Source: Cognatishimia sp. MH4019 (lineage in GTDB: Bacteria; Pseudomonadota; Alphaproteobacteria; Rhodobacterales; Rhodobacteraceae). From it: a stretch of DNA of 50,906 nt. A program made the position numbers and the translations under genes. Shown here one piece after another: positions 1 through 7,119 of the stretch. Where the stretch lies: NCBI RefSeq assembly GCF_020177595.1, contig NZ_JAHTBL010000014.1:1-50906 (forward strand). The letters are read 5' to 3'. Every line of letters starts with the position of its first letter. Within the stretch, counting starts at the first letter, position 1. Below the pieces are notes generated by a model, which was not told the DNA's origin, did no database searches, and saw nothing but the letters and a program-made list of their open reading frames with translations.

Positions 1-127
1 TCCGGCCCAAGTTCATCTACTACGCCACCTATCTCTCGGAAAAGATCGGCTATGCCCGTTACATCACGATCTTCCGCCACCTGCAGGAGAACCCGGAGCA
101 TCGCTTCCATCCGATCTTCAAATGGTT
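1..127. repeat. Terminal direct repeat (copy 1) marking circularity
   Basis: Identical to 50780-50906, inside acsF, with the reading frame preserved. It is best explained as an assembly overlap on a circular molecule. The length of 127 equals a common largest assembler k-mer. Confidence 0.93.
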
Positions 128-596
128 CGAGGAATGGTGCAACGACGAGTTCAGCCATGGCGAGGCCTTCGCGTTGCTGATGAAGACCGACCCGAAGCTG
201 ACCCAGGGGCGCAATGTGCTCTGGATCAAGTTCTTCCTCACGGCGGTCTACTCGACGATGTATGTGCGCGATCACCAGCGCCCAGCCTTCCACGACGCGC
301 TTGGTGTTGATCCCGACTGGTATGCGCATGAGGTCTTCACCAAGACTTCCAAACTGTCGGAGCAGATCTTCCCGATCACGCTGGATATCGAGCATCCCCG
401 CTGGCAGCCAAATCTGGAGCGGATGCAGCGCGCATCGGTCAAAGTGGCGGAAGGCAAGGCCGAAGGCGGTCTGGGTGGTCTTATCAAGCGCGGCATCGGC
501 ATGGCGCAAGCCACGCGGGCGTTCATCGCGCTTTACACGATCCCGGCCAACAAGCATGTCGTGCCCGCCACGACGCGCCTTGAGCCGGCCTATTGA
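1..596 (+). CDS. acsF: AcsF, Mg-protoporphyrin IX monomethyl ester oxidative cyclase (3' part)
   Basis: This is the C-terminal part of the aerobic diiron cyclase that forms the isocyclic E ring of bacteriochlorophyll using O2. Base 1 is the second base of a codon and the frame stays open from there to TGA at 594-596. The 5' part lies at 50251-50906, and bases 1-127 duplicate 50780-50906, so the joined gene is 374 codons, normal for the family. The second diiron half-motif is visible as NDEFSHGEAF near codon 49 of this part. The C-terminus is hydrophobic and basic. puhE follows 31 bp downstream. No bchE (the anaerobic radical SAM cyclase) is present, so ring closure should depend on oxygen. 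The identification is firm. Confidence 0.96.
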   Translation, partial: RPKFIYYATYLSEKIGYARYITIFRHLQENPEHRFHPIFKWFEEWCNDEFSHGEAFALLMKTDPKLTQGRNVLWIKFFLTAVYSTMYVRDHQRPAFHDALGVDPDWYAHEVFTKTSKLSEQIFPITLDIEHPRWQPNLERMQRASVKVAEGKAEGGLGGLIKRGIGMAQATRAFIALYTIPANKHVVPATTRLEPAY

Positions 597-627
597 GCCA
601 GCCCATGCATAAAGGGGCAGGCCAGTG

Positions 628-1404
628 ATGGCCTCCCCCTGGATCGCCGCAATCGGCGCCCTGTTCCTGTGGTGGTTCTCCACGGGCGCGATCCTTATGG
701 TCGTGAAACGCGCGGATCGGGCCGACGCCTCTGCCCATGCGAATGCGACGCTTTGGGGGCTGCCCTTTCTGGCGCTTGGCATCGCGGCGACCGTTGCCTC
801 CCTTGAGGCCGTGACGATCGCCAATGTCTATCTTGGCTTCATCGCCGCCTTGGCGATCTGGGGCTGGATCGAACTGGCCTTTCTCACCGGTATCATCACT
901 GGCCCGATCAAGGCGCCCTGCCCGGCTGCCCTTCTGGGCCACAGTCGGTTCAGCCGCGCCTTCGGCACCGTCGCCTATCACGAAATTGCCCTGCTGATCG
1001 CGCTCGTTGTCCTCTGGATCGCCACCGCTGGCGCCGAAAACACTATCGCCGCCATGACCTTTACGGTGCTGTTTCTTGCGCGCATCTCGGCCAAGCTGAA
1101 CCTTTTCTACGGCGTGCCGCGCATCAACACCGAATTTCTGCCCAAACCGCTGGCGCATCTGCCCAGCTACTTCCGCTATGATACCGTCAACGGGCTTCTG
1201 CCCTTCTCGATCATGGCGCTTGGCTTCACGACCGCGATTTTCCTGCAAGGCGCAATGTCTGCGACCGCCCCGACCGATCAGGTCGCGCTTGCCCTGCTTA
1301 CCTCCCTTCTGGGTCTGGCCCTGCTGGAGCATCTTTTGATGGTCCTGCCGCTGCCGGATGCGAAACTCTGGCGCTGGATGCTTCCCGCGCCCAAACCTGA
1401 ATAA
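628..1404 (+). CDS. puhE: PuhE photosynthetic complex assembly protein (DUF3623)
   Basis: Integral membrane protein of about 258 residues with some seven hydrophobic segments. It matches PuhE, a factor that in Rhodobacter affects reaction centre and LH1 assembly and bacteriochlorophyll production. Recognition rests on the position between acsF and hemA, the length, and internal stretches such as ISAKLNLFYGVPRINTEFLP, typical of DUF3623. ATG 628 is preferred over GTG 625 because AAAGGGG at 611-617 sits about 10 bases before it. hemA starts 21 bp after the stop, so the two are probably co-transcribed with the puh operon. Confidence 0.93.
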   Translation: MASPWIAAIGALFLWWFSTGAILMVVKRADRADASAHANATLWGLPFLALGIAATVASLEAVTIANVYLGFIAALAIWGWIELAFLTGIITGPIKAPCPAALLGHSRFSRAFGTVAYHEIALLIALVVLWIATAGAENTIAAMTFTVLFLARISAKLNLFYGVPRINTEFLPKPLAHLPSYFRYDTVNGLLPFSIMALGFTTAIFLQGAMSATAPTDQVALALLTSLLGLALLEHLLMVLPLPDAKLWRWMLPAPKPE

Positions 1405-1425
1405 GCCACCAAGAAAGACAGCCAC

Positions 1426-2637
1426 ATGAACTTCGACGCCATCTTCCAAGACCAGCTCGACACTCTGAAAGAGGAAGGTAACTACCGTTACTTCGCCGAG
1501 CTTGAGCGCCAATGTGGCAAGTTTCCCAAAGCCGCCAATCACAATGATGGCGAGAAACGCGATGTGACTGTCTGGTGTTCCAACGACTATCTCGGCATGG
1601 GCCACCACCCCGCCGTGATCGAAGCAATGACCCGCACGGTCGAGGCCTGCGGCACCGGCGCTGGCGGCACGCGCAACATCTCGGGCACGAACATCCACCA
1701 TCTGGCGCTGGAAGCTGAACTGGCCGACCTGCACGGCAAGGAAGCAGCGCTTCTCTTCACCTCCGGTTACGTATCGAACTGGGCCGCGCTCTCCACTTTG
1801 GGCAGCCGCATCCCCAATGCGGTGATCCTCAGCGATAGCGAAAACCACGCCTCCATGATCGAAGGCATCCGCCATTCGCGCGCCGACAAGGTGATTTGGA
1901 AACACAACGATGTCGAGGACCTCGACCGCAAGCTCGCCGCCTGTGGCGACCGCCCCAAAATCGTCGCGTTCGAGTCGGTCTATTCCATGGATGGCGACAT
2001 CGCCCCCATCAAGGAAATCGTCGAGGTCTGCGAGAAACACGGCGCGATGAGCTACCTCGACGAGGTCCACGCCGTTGGCCTTTATGGCCCCCGCGGTGGC
2101 GGTATCTCTGAACGTGAAGGCCTCGCCCATCGCATCGACCTGATCGAGGGCACGCTGGGCAAAGCCTATGGCTGCGTCGGTGGCTACATCACCGGCTCTG
2201 CCGCGCTGTGTGACTTCATTCGCAGCTTTGCGTCGGGCTTCATCTTCACGACCGCCCTGCCCCCGGCTGTGGCCGCAGCCGCAAAAGCCTCCATCGCGCA
2301 TCTCAAACAGTCGGAGATGGAGCGCGCCCAGCAGCGTCGCCAGGTCGCCCGCCTGCGTGCCGCCCTGGACCGCGAGGGCATTCCCCATCTGGAAAACGAC
2401 AGCCATATCGTTCCGGTGATGATCAAGGACCCGGTCAAATGCCGCCAACTCAGCGACATTCTGATGAACGATTTTGGCATCTATGTGCAGCCGATCAACT
2501 ACCCCACCGTGCCCAGAGGCACCGAACGTTTGCGCTTCACGCCATCGCCGCTGCACACCAATGAAGATATCGACCATCTGGTCGGCGCGTTGAAGCAACT
2601 TTGGGTGCAATGCGCGCTCGCACATGCCGTTGCGTAA
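1426..2637 (+). CDS. hemA: 5-aminolevulinate synthase
   Basis: PLP enzyme of 403 aa that condenses glycine and succinyl-CoA to 5-aminolevulinate, the first step of tetrapyrrole synthesis by the Shemin route. Visible signatures are [10 protein letters not shown] near the N-terminus, [14 protein letters not shown], the aspartate region [12 protein letters not shown], and EGTLGKAYG, whose lysine (about residue 247) holds PLP. It closes the puh-acsF-puhE transcription unit. Since every alphaproteobacterium needs ALA for haem, this is probably a second, photosynthesis-linked copy; the chromosome is not visible here to check that. Its position beside puhE matches Rhodobacteraceae photosynthesis clusters. 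Confidence 0.96.
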   Translation: MNFDAIFQDQLDTLKEEGNYRYFAELERQCGKFPKAANHNDGEKRDVTVWCSNDYLGMGHHPAVIEAMTRTVEACGTGAGGTRNISGTNIHHLALEAELADLHGKEAALLFTSGYVSNWAALSTLGSRIPNAVILSDSENHASMIEGIRHSRADKVIWKHNDVEDLDRKLAACGDRPKIVAFESVYSMDGDIAPIKEIVEVCEKHGAMSYLDEVHAVGLYGPRGGGISEREGLAHRIDLIEGTLGKAYGCVGGYITGSAALCDFIRSFASGFIFTTALPPAVAAAAKASIAHLKQSEMERAQQRRQVARLRAALDREGIPHLENDSHIVPVMIKDPVKCRQLSDILMNDFGIYVQPINYPTVPRGTERLRFTPSPLHTNEDIDHLVGALKQLWVQCALAHAVA

Positions 2638-2842
2638 TCACAGAGTGTCGGCAGAATGTCGCTGAAATTATGGGGAAAATTCGCGATTATTCCCTTCAGG
2701 AAAGGCGTTTTACCGCTATTTGGAACCATATTCGCGCGGTGATGTTGAGAAACTGTGCATCACGTGAATGTCAGCCCTTGACCCGTGCGAAATACGCACT
2801 CACTTGGTAATGTGAAGAAGTCCTAAGAGGAGAAGCGAACTA
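2638..2842 (+). promoter_or_regulatory. hemA-cycA intergenic region with cycA promoter and an inverted repeat
   Basis: A 205-bp gap. A TTGACC hexamer at 2778-2783 resembles a -35 element. Just downstream is a perfect inverted repeat GTGCG-AAATA-CGCAC at 2785-2799, which would lie inside a promoter spacer and could be an operator. A clear -10 hexamer is not obvious. The Shine-Dalgarno AGAGGAG lies about 8 bases before the cycA ATG at 2843. No TGT-N12-ACA PpsR site is present. The region is AT-richer than its neighbours. Promoter function is inferred. Confidence 0.4.
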
Positions 2843-3358
2843 ATGAAACTGTTTTACGGAGCCGCGATTGCCGCAATGGCAGCCACCCCCGTTTTCGCCG
2901 AAGGTCACGCGTCTGGTGACGCCGCCGCCGGTGAAGAGGCGTTCAACCGTCAGTGTGTCGCTTGCCACGTCGTCGTAGACGATAACGGTGAGACGCTTGC
3001 AGGCCGCAACGCTCGTACCGGCCCCAACCTGTATGCTGTCTCCGGTCGCCAGCTGGGCTCGGTTGAAGACTTCCGTTACAGCGACGCTCTGGTCACTCTG
3101 GGCGAAGAGCAAGAGATGGTCTGGGACGAAGAGAAATTCGTCGGCTACGTTCAGGACCCCACCGGCTGGCTGCGCGAAACGCTCGATGATCGTCGTGCAC
3201 GCGGCAAGATGGCCTTCAAGGTCCGCTCGGAAGAGGATGCAGCCAACCTGTATGCCTACCTCGCCTCTCTCGCACCCGCCCCTGAAATGGAAGGCGAAGC
3301 CGAAGAGACGATGAACGAGGAAGCGGAAACCGAGGAAGACTCGACCGCAACCAACTAA
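2843..3358 (+). CDS. cycA: Cytochrome c2 with acidic C-terminal tail
   Basis: Soluble periplasmic c-type cytochrome of 171 aa. A signal peptide (residues 1-19, ending TPVFA) is followed by the haem site CVACH (C38, C41, H42) and a distal Met ligand at GKMAF (M123). The stretches CHVVVDD, GRNARTGPNLY and YVQDPT closely match Rhodobacter cytochrome c2, the electron shuttle from bc1 to the reaction centre. The usual fold ends near residue 145. Residues 147-171 form an extra tail with 11 acidic and no basic residues. With pufC absent, this is the probable direct donor to the reaction centre. A terminator follows at 3379-3414. Confidence 0.93.
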   Translation: MKLFYGAAIAAMAATPVFAEGHASGDAAAGEEAFNRQCVACHVVVDDNGETLAGRNARTGPNLYAVSGRQLGSVEDFRYSDALVTLGEEQEMVWDEEKFVGYVQDPTGWLRETLDDRRARGKMAFKVRSEEDAANLYAYLASLAPAPEMEGEAEETMNEEAETEEDSTATN

Positions 3359-3378
3359 GTCTTTCTTCGAAAGAATTT

Positions 3379-3414
3379 AAGGCCGCGCTGCTGCAAGCAG
3401 GGCGGCCTTTTTTT
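3379..3414 (+). terminator. Intrinsic terminator after cycA
   Basis: A GC-rich hairpin with outer arms AAGGCCG and CGGCCTT and an inner pairing CTGC/GCAG is followed by seven T residues. It begins 20 bp after the cycA stop and ends the puh-hemA-cycA block. Confidence 0.85.
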
Positions 3415-3661
3415 GTGGCGTGAATCCAAGCACGCCCCGGCGGTGCGATATATCTTGCGGCACCGTTTTGCTTGCCTAAACTGCGCCCATGGATGTGAGA
3501 CATCAGACCAGCGGCCTGACCCCGGACCTCGACGCGATCCTGCGGCTAAGCGGGATCCGGTCCAGACGCCCCGGTCGTATTCCCTTCGCCAGAATGCGTG
3601 CAGGGCCTGGCATGGCATCTGCCACCGTCTGACTTTTCTCACTCATCCAAAAGGAAATGCC
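3415..3661. other. Intergenic region between cycA and the SnoaL-like gene
   Basis: A 247-bp gap between the cycA terminator and the next convincing start. It contains a 47-codon open frame (3489-3632) with no good ribosome site and no recognisable product. AAAGGAA at 3650-3656 is the ribosome site for the gene at 3662. I see no clear promoter hexamers, PpsR site or repeat. Confidence 0.5.
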
Positions 3662-4663
3662 ATGTCCTCTCAGGATCGCAGCCCTTATCTTGCCTATGCC
3701 GATGCCTTGCGCCATCCCGGCGCCTTCACCTCTGCAATCACCGATTTTTTTGCCCCCGAAGCTCAGATCAACGTGGTGCACCCGTTCAACGAGATCGCAG
3801 GCGCTGAAGCCTATCTCCGCACCGTCATGCAGCCCCTTCAAACCTCCTTTGTAGGCCTCTATCGCCGCGATGACATCGTCATGGCTGGCAGTTTCGAGGA
3901 TCAATTCTGGATCAGCGCAACCGGCTATTATGTCGGGCGCTTCGCGCAGGATTGGATCGGGTTGAGCGCGACAAACACCTTGTCTTTCCTGCGCTTTGGC
4001 GAGTTTCACCGGATGGAAAACGGCCAGGCTGTCGAAAGCTACATCTTCCTCGATATCCCCCAACTGATGATCTCTTGCGGGCAATGGCCCATCGACACCG
4101 GCCCTGGCCTCTCGCGCGGCTATACAGGCTTCATCCCAGGCCCGGCCAGCCAAGACGGCGTGCTCACAACTGCGCCCGACCCGGCGGAAGGCCAGCGCAG
4201 CTACCAGATCGTCACCGATATGCTTGGCAAGCTGGCCACCCATGACGAAGCATGGCGGCCCTATTGGCACGAAAACATGATGTGGTATGGCCCCGGCGCT
4301 TTCGGCTCTTTCGTTGGCATCGAGGAATTTGCGTCATTCCAGGTCCCGTTTGAAGGGCAGTTTGACGGCTGGTCCGGCGGCACCAAAAACAATGGTATGA
4401 CCCGCCATTTCACGCGATACGGCGAAGGCAACTACACCTGTTCCGGCGGTTGGCCGTCGCTCACAGGCGTCAACGTCAAACCTTTCCTCGGGCAAGGCCC
4501 CTCGAACGAGCGCGTGTTCATGCGGGTCTGCGACTGGTGGCGGCGCGAAGGCGATCTGCTGGTGGAGAACTGGGTTTTCGTCGACGTGCCGCACGTCTTG
4601 TTGCAGCTGGGCTATGACCCGCTGCCGCACTGGGCCGGCTTAGACGATCAAAACCACCTCTGA
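3662..4663 (+). CDS. Two-domain SnoaL-like / NTF2-superfamily protein
   Basis: Predicted soluble protein of 333 aa with no signal peptide. It looks like two NTF2-like alpha+beta cone domains in tandem: residues about 10-165 (FFAPEAQINVVHPFNEIAG...) and about 180-330 (HENMMWYGPGAFGSFVGIEE...). The second half has the W-Y-G-P-G-x-G pattern seen in SnoaL-like ester or polyketide cyclases. Start ATG 3662 is chosen for its AAAGGAA site 5 bases upstream; the frame is open further upstream without a better start. It is the only metabolic-type gene outside the core cluster on the plasmid. Its 3' end overlaps the convergent replication gene by 24 bp. The substrate is unknown, and I do not assign a role in photosynthesis. 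Confidence 0.7.
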   Translation: MSSQDRSPYLAYADALRHPGAFTSAITDFFAPEAQINVVHPFNEIAGAEAYLRTVMQPLQTSFVGLYRRDDIVMAGSFEDQFWISATGYYVGRFAQDWIGLSATNTLSFLRFGEFHRMENGQAVESYIFLDIPQLMISCGQWPIDTGPGLSRGYTGFIPGPASQDGVLTTAPDPAEGQRSYQIVTDMLGKLATHDEAWRPYWHENMMWYGPGAFGSFVGIEEFASFQVPFEGQFDGWSGGTKNNGMTRHFTRYGEGNYTCSGGWPSLTGVNVKPFLGQGPSNERVFMRVCDWWRREGDLLVENWVFVDVPHVLLQLGYDPLPHWAGLDDQNHL

Positions 4664-5320
4664 CACGCCATCATCGACGGCCTGACACGCCGCCTCGACC
4701 CGGCCCATAAGATGAGTGCTCACATAGGCAGCATGAAAGCGCGACGGCGCTTTCAGCGTCAGCCGCCCCCCTGCCCGCTCCACGCGGCTCAGCGCGCTCA
4801 GCCACGCGCCAAAACTGCTTTGGTCTTCCTGATAGAGAATCGCCTGCGCCAGCGCCCATTCGCTTCCGTCGCTCAGATCGGGGGCACTGACCGTGCCTTT
4901 CACCGGAAGGGCGACAACACGCGACGGCTCAGGCGCGCCTTGCATCCGCAGTTCGAAATCCGGGCCGACAGCACCCCATTGCGACCGCGTCGCCCCCAGC
5001 ACCGTCTCCAACGCGATTCCGTATTGCGTCACCCGCCCGCGCGCGCCTTGGCGTTTGACCACAAGCCACCCAAGCCCGCGCAGTTTGGCCATATCTCGTT
5101 TGACCGTGCGTTCATCCACCGACCAAAGCGCTGCAATCTCGCGTTGCCCCACGGCCAGCTCATCGCGCGCCCAATTATAGCGCGCCGTGATCAGCGTCAG
5201 GAACCGCAACACCAGCCGCTGTTCATGTTTGCCGCGCGCCAAAGCGTAAGCCCCAAGCGCCGTCAGAATATCATATTTCCGCGCAGACGCATTGCGCCCA
5301 ACGGGTTTCGTTGCAAGCAT
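4640..5320 (-). CDS. DnaA-like plasmid replication initiator
   Basis: Protein of 226 aa on the minus strand, proposed replicase of this plasmid. The N-terminal half (about 15-100) is a winged-helix-like segment (AVGQREIAALWSVDERTVKR, then a GLGWLVVKRQG wing). The last about 70 residues resemble domain I of chromosomal DnaA: W-x-LAQAIL, F-x-x-WLSALS, then LTLKAPSRFHAAYVSTH. No AAA+ domain or DnaA C-terminal DNA-binding domain is present, as expected for the short DnaA-like replicases of Roseobacter plasmids. ATG 5320 has an AGGGCAGG site just upstream; a TTG at 5362 would add 14 residues. It faces away from parA across the putative origin. Family assignment is from remembered features, not a search. 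Confidence 0.72.
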   Translation of the reverse strand: MLATKPVGRNASARKYDILTALGAYALARGKHEQRLVLRFLTLITARYNWARDELAVGQREIAALWSVDERTVKRDMAKLRGLGWLVVKRQGARGRVTQYGIALETVLGATRSQWGAVGPDFELRMQGAPEPSRVVALPVKGTVSAPDLSDGSEWALAQAILYQEDQSSFGAWLSALSRVERAGGRLTLKAPSRFHAAYVSTHLMGRVEAACQAVDDGVSEVVLIV

Positions 5321-5363
5321 GGCCTGCCCTCGTGATGTCACCAAAGAAAGGTGATGCCTCAAA

Positions 5364-5379
5364 GCGGTTTACAAACCGC
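5364..5379. promoter_or_regulatory. Inverted repeat upstream of the DnaA-like initiator
   Basis: GCGGTTT-AC-AAACCGC, with 7-bp perfect arms and a 2-bp spacer, starts 44 bp upstream of the initiator's ATG (5320) and just outside the alternative TTG start. The position suits an autoregulatory operator or an initiator binding site. Confidence 0.5.
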
Positions 5380-5511
5380 AGCGCCGATGGAACTCAGCGT
5401 TATTTTTTCATTGAGACTGATTTGCGTCCGAAAAGCCGATTCTGTCAAGCGGTGATCGTGCGCATGCCTCATCCTGTACTCAATCAAATCGAAAAAACAG
5501 GTATCAATGGT

Positions 5512-5561
5512 ATTGGGGGACATTCTAGGTGACCCCTATTAGGCCTGTTTTGTCCCCCAAT
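5512..5561. repeat. Inverted repeat ATTGGGGGACA / TGTCCCCCAAT in the origin region
   Basis: Perfect 11-bp arms at 5512-5522 and 5551-5561 are separated by 28 bp. A third copy of the core TGTCCCCC occurs at 5583-5590, 32 bp (about three helical turns) from the second. This looks like iteron or initiator binding sites. Confidence 0.55.
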
Positions 5562-5777
5562 CCGCGGTAGGAGGCAAGATCCTGTCCCCCTAGATTTTGT
5601 GTGCTGCTCTCGAATTTCCCAATCATTCCGAATCGTTAACCGATGCCCCTGCCCCGCCTGCACCGCAGGTAAAGCCGCAATGGTGGCGGTTCGCTCAAAT
5701 CAGCTTATTCGCTTTTGCGTTTTTCGCAAATTCCGCGTAAATTCATTTTGAGCAGAAATTAACGTCCCTTGGGAAAT

Positions 5778-5793
5778 GTTCCCCGCGGGGAAC
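5778..5793. other. parS: parS-like palindrome 1 (parA leader)
   Basis: GTTCCCCGCGGGGAAC, extended by one base pair on each side to an 18-bp perfect palindrome (5777-5794). It fits the GTTNNNNGCNNNNAAC form of RepABC-type centromere sites bound by RepB/ParB. It lies 22 bp before the parA start and may also serve parAB autoregulation. Three identical copies lie downstream. Confidence 0.82.
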
Positions 5794-5814
5794 AATTTGA
5801 AGAAGACAGGCACG

Positions 5815-7119
5815 ATGTTTACCCATACCGATCTCAGCGCGCTGCAGGCCCGCTCTCTCAAGATGCAGGGCTATATCCGGCAGCAGACCTATTCGCCTGA
5901 GATGGAGAAGACGCTTCGCCGGTTCTCCAGCTGGGAGGTGGCAGAGCTGATCTTCCGCGTGAATCAGTCCACCATGCGCGGGCGCCTCGCGGCGGATCCT
6001 TCCCTTCCCCAGGGTCTGGTCGAAGAAGATGGCCGTCAACGCTGGTACACGCTGGAGGAAATCAACGAGCTGCGCCGACGCTTAAAAATTAATCGCCAAT
6101 CCCTCCAGCCGCCCCGCCCGTCCGGAAAACGCGCCATCCGCGCAGCGATTGCCAATTTTAAAGGCGGTGCCGGCAAGTCGACTGTCGCGCTGCATTTCGC
6201 CCATGCCGCCGCCCTTGATGGCTACCGTGTGCTCTGCGTCGATTTCGATCCGCAGGCCACGCTCAGCCATTCCATGGGCCTGTCCGACGTCGCCGAGGAG
6301 TTCACCGTTTGGGGCATCATGGCCCGCGATCTGATCAACGAGACCGAGCGGATGAACGCCACCGTCCAAGGTGCCGAAAGTGGGGCCACCCTGCCCCAGC
6401 GGCGCCTGCCCACGGCGATCACTGATATGGGGCTTGCCGATCTGCGCGTCACCGATTTCATCAAGCCGACCAGCTGGCCGACAATTGACCTCGTGCCCAG
6501 TTGTGCGAACGCCGCCTTCGTCGAATTCGCCTCCGCGCAATATCGCCACCTTAACCCCGAATGGTCCTTCTTCGCAGCCGTCTCGCGCTATCTCGATCAG
6601 TTGCCGGACGACGCCTATGACATGATCATTTTCGACTGCCCGCCTGCCATTGGTTATCAGTCGATGAACGCCGTTTTTGCGGCGGATGTCCTCTATATTC
6701 CGTCGGGTCCCGGCTATTGGGAATATGACAGCACAACCTCATTTATCGGCCAGCTGTCAGAGGCGCTGGAAGACCTGAGCCGCTTCTCAAACGTCGTCCC
6801 TGCGGGGACGATGAACCTGCCCAAGGCCTTTGCCGATCTGCGTTTTCTGCTCACACGGTTTGAGCCCAACAATGAACTGCACCGCGCGATGCAGGATGCT
6901 TTCGTTAAGGTTTTTGGCGACAGAGTTGCCGAACACCCCATCGAGATGACGCGCGCGGTTGAACAATCTGGCCGCTTTCTCAGCTCGATCTACGAAATCG
7001 ACTACCGCGATATGACGCGGGAAACCTGGCGGCGGGCGCGCGGATCGTTTGATCGTGCCTATGATGAATTCAAGGGCAATCTGCTGGCCGCCTGGGATAA
7101 TCTGGAGGATCGGACATGA
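5815..7119 (+). CDS. parA: ParA/RepA-type plasmid partition ATPase
   Basis: Protein of 434 aa. The N-terminus (about 38-90) is a MerR-like DNA-binding segment (SSWEVAELIFRVNQSTMRG, ending RWYTLEEINELRRRL). A deviant Walker A, FKGGAGKST, lies at 115-123, followed by VDFDPQATLSHSMG and the Walker B-like region MIIFDCPPAIGY. This is the long ParA form with its own operator-binding domain, as in RepA of repABC plasmids. It drives plasmid segregation with ParB and parS. ATG 5815 is chosen because the upstream part of the frame consists of the parS palindrome and leader. The parB start overlaps its stop by 4 bp (ATGA). Confidence 0.92.
   Translation: MFTHTDLSALQARSLKMQGYIRQQTYSPEMEKTLRRFSSWEVAELIFRVNQSTMRGRLAADPSLPQGLVEEDGRQRWYTLEEINELRRRLKINRQSLQPPRPSGKRAIRAAIANFKGGAGKSTVALHFAHAAALDGYRVLCVDFDPQATLSHSMGLSDVAEEFTVWGIMARDLINETERMNATVQGAESGATLPQRRLPTAITDMGLADLRVTDFIKPTSWPTIDLVPSCANAAFVEFASAQYRHLNPEWSFFAAVSRYLDQLPDDAYDMIIFDCPPAIGYQSMNAVFAADVLYIPSGPGYWEYDSTTSFIGQLSEALEDLSRFSNVVPAGTMNLPKAFADLRFLLTRFEPNNELHRAMQDAFVKVFGDRVAEHPIEMTRAVEQSGRFLSSIYEIDYRDMTRETWRRARGSFDRAYDEFKGNLLAAWDNLEDRT

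Larger units (their letters stand above)
5321..5814. other. Intergenic region, candidate replication origin
   Basis: A 494-bp non-coding region between the divergent replication initiator and parA. It contains a perfect inverted repeat near the initiator start (5364-5379), three copies of TGTCCCCC in mixed orientation (5515-5522 inverted, 5551-5558, 5583-5590), a short CCTGC/GCAGG repeat (5658-5670), an AT-rich stretch (about 5700-5760) and a parS-like palindrome (5778-5793). Repeats, an AT-rich segment and a flanking initiator gene fit a plasmid origin plus the initiator and parA promoters. No canonical DnaA box was recognised. The role is inferred from structure and position. Confidence 0.55.

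Noticed and set aside
1-127. Terminal 127-bp repeat as a biological direct repeat or transposon end
   Set aside because: It lies inside acsF with the frame preserved and is fully explained by circular assembly overlap.
523-2625. 700-codon open frame on the minus strand opposite puhE and hemA
   Set aside because: It is a shadow of two confidently identified genes in GC-rich DNA and has no family features.
3489-3632. 47-codon open frame between cycA and the SnoaL-like gene
   Set aside because: No ribosome site, no recognisable motif, Arg/Pro-rich composition; probably chance or a decayed remnant.
3413-3661. Upstream extension of the SnoaL-like gene
   Set aside because: The open frame continues into the cycA terminator; ATG 3662 has a good ribosome site and starts the recognisable domain.
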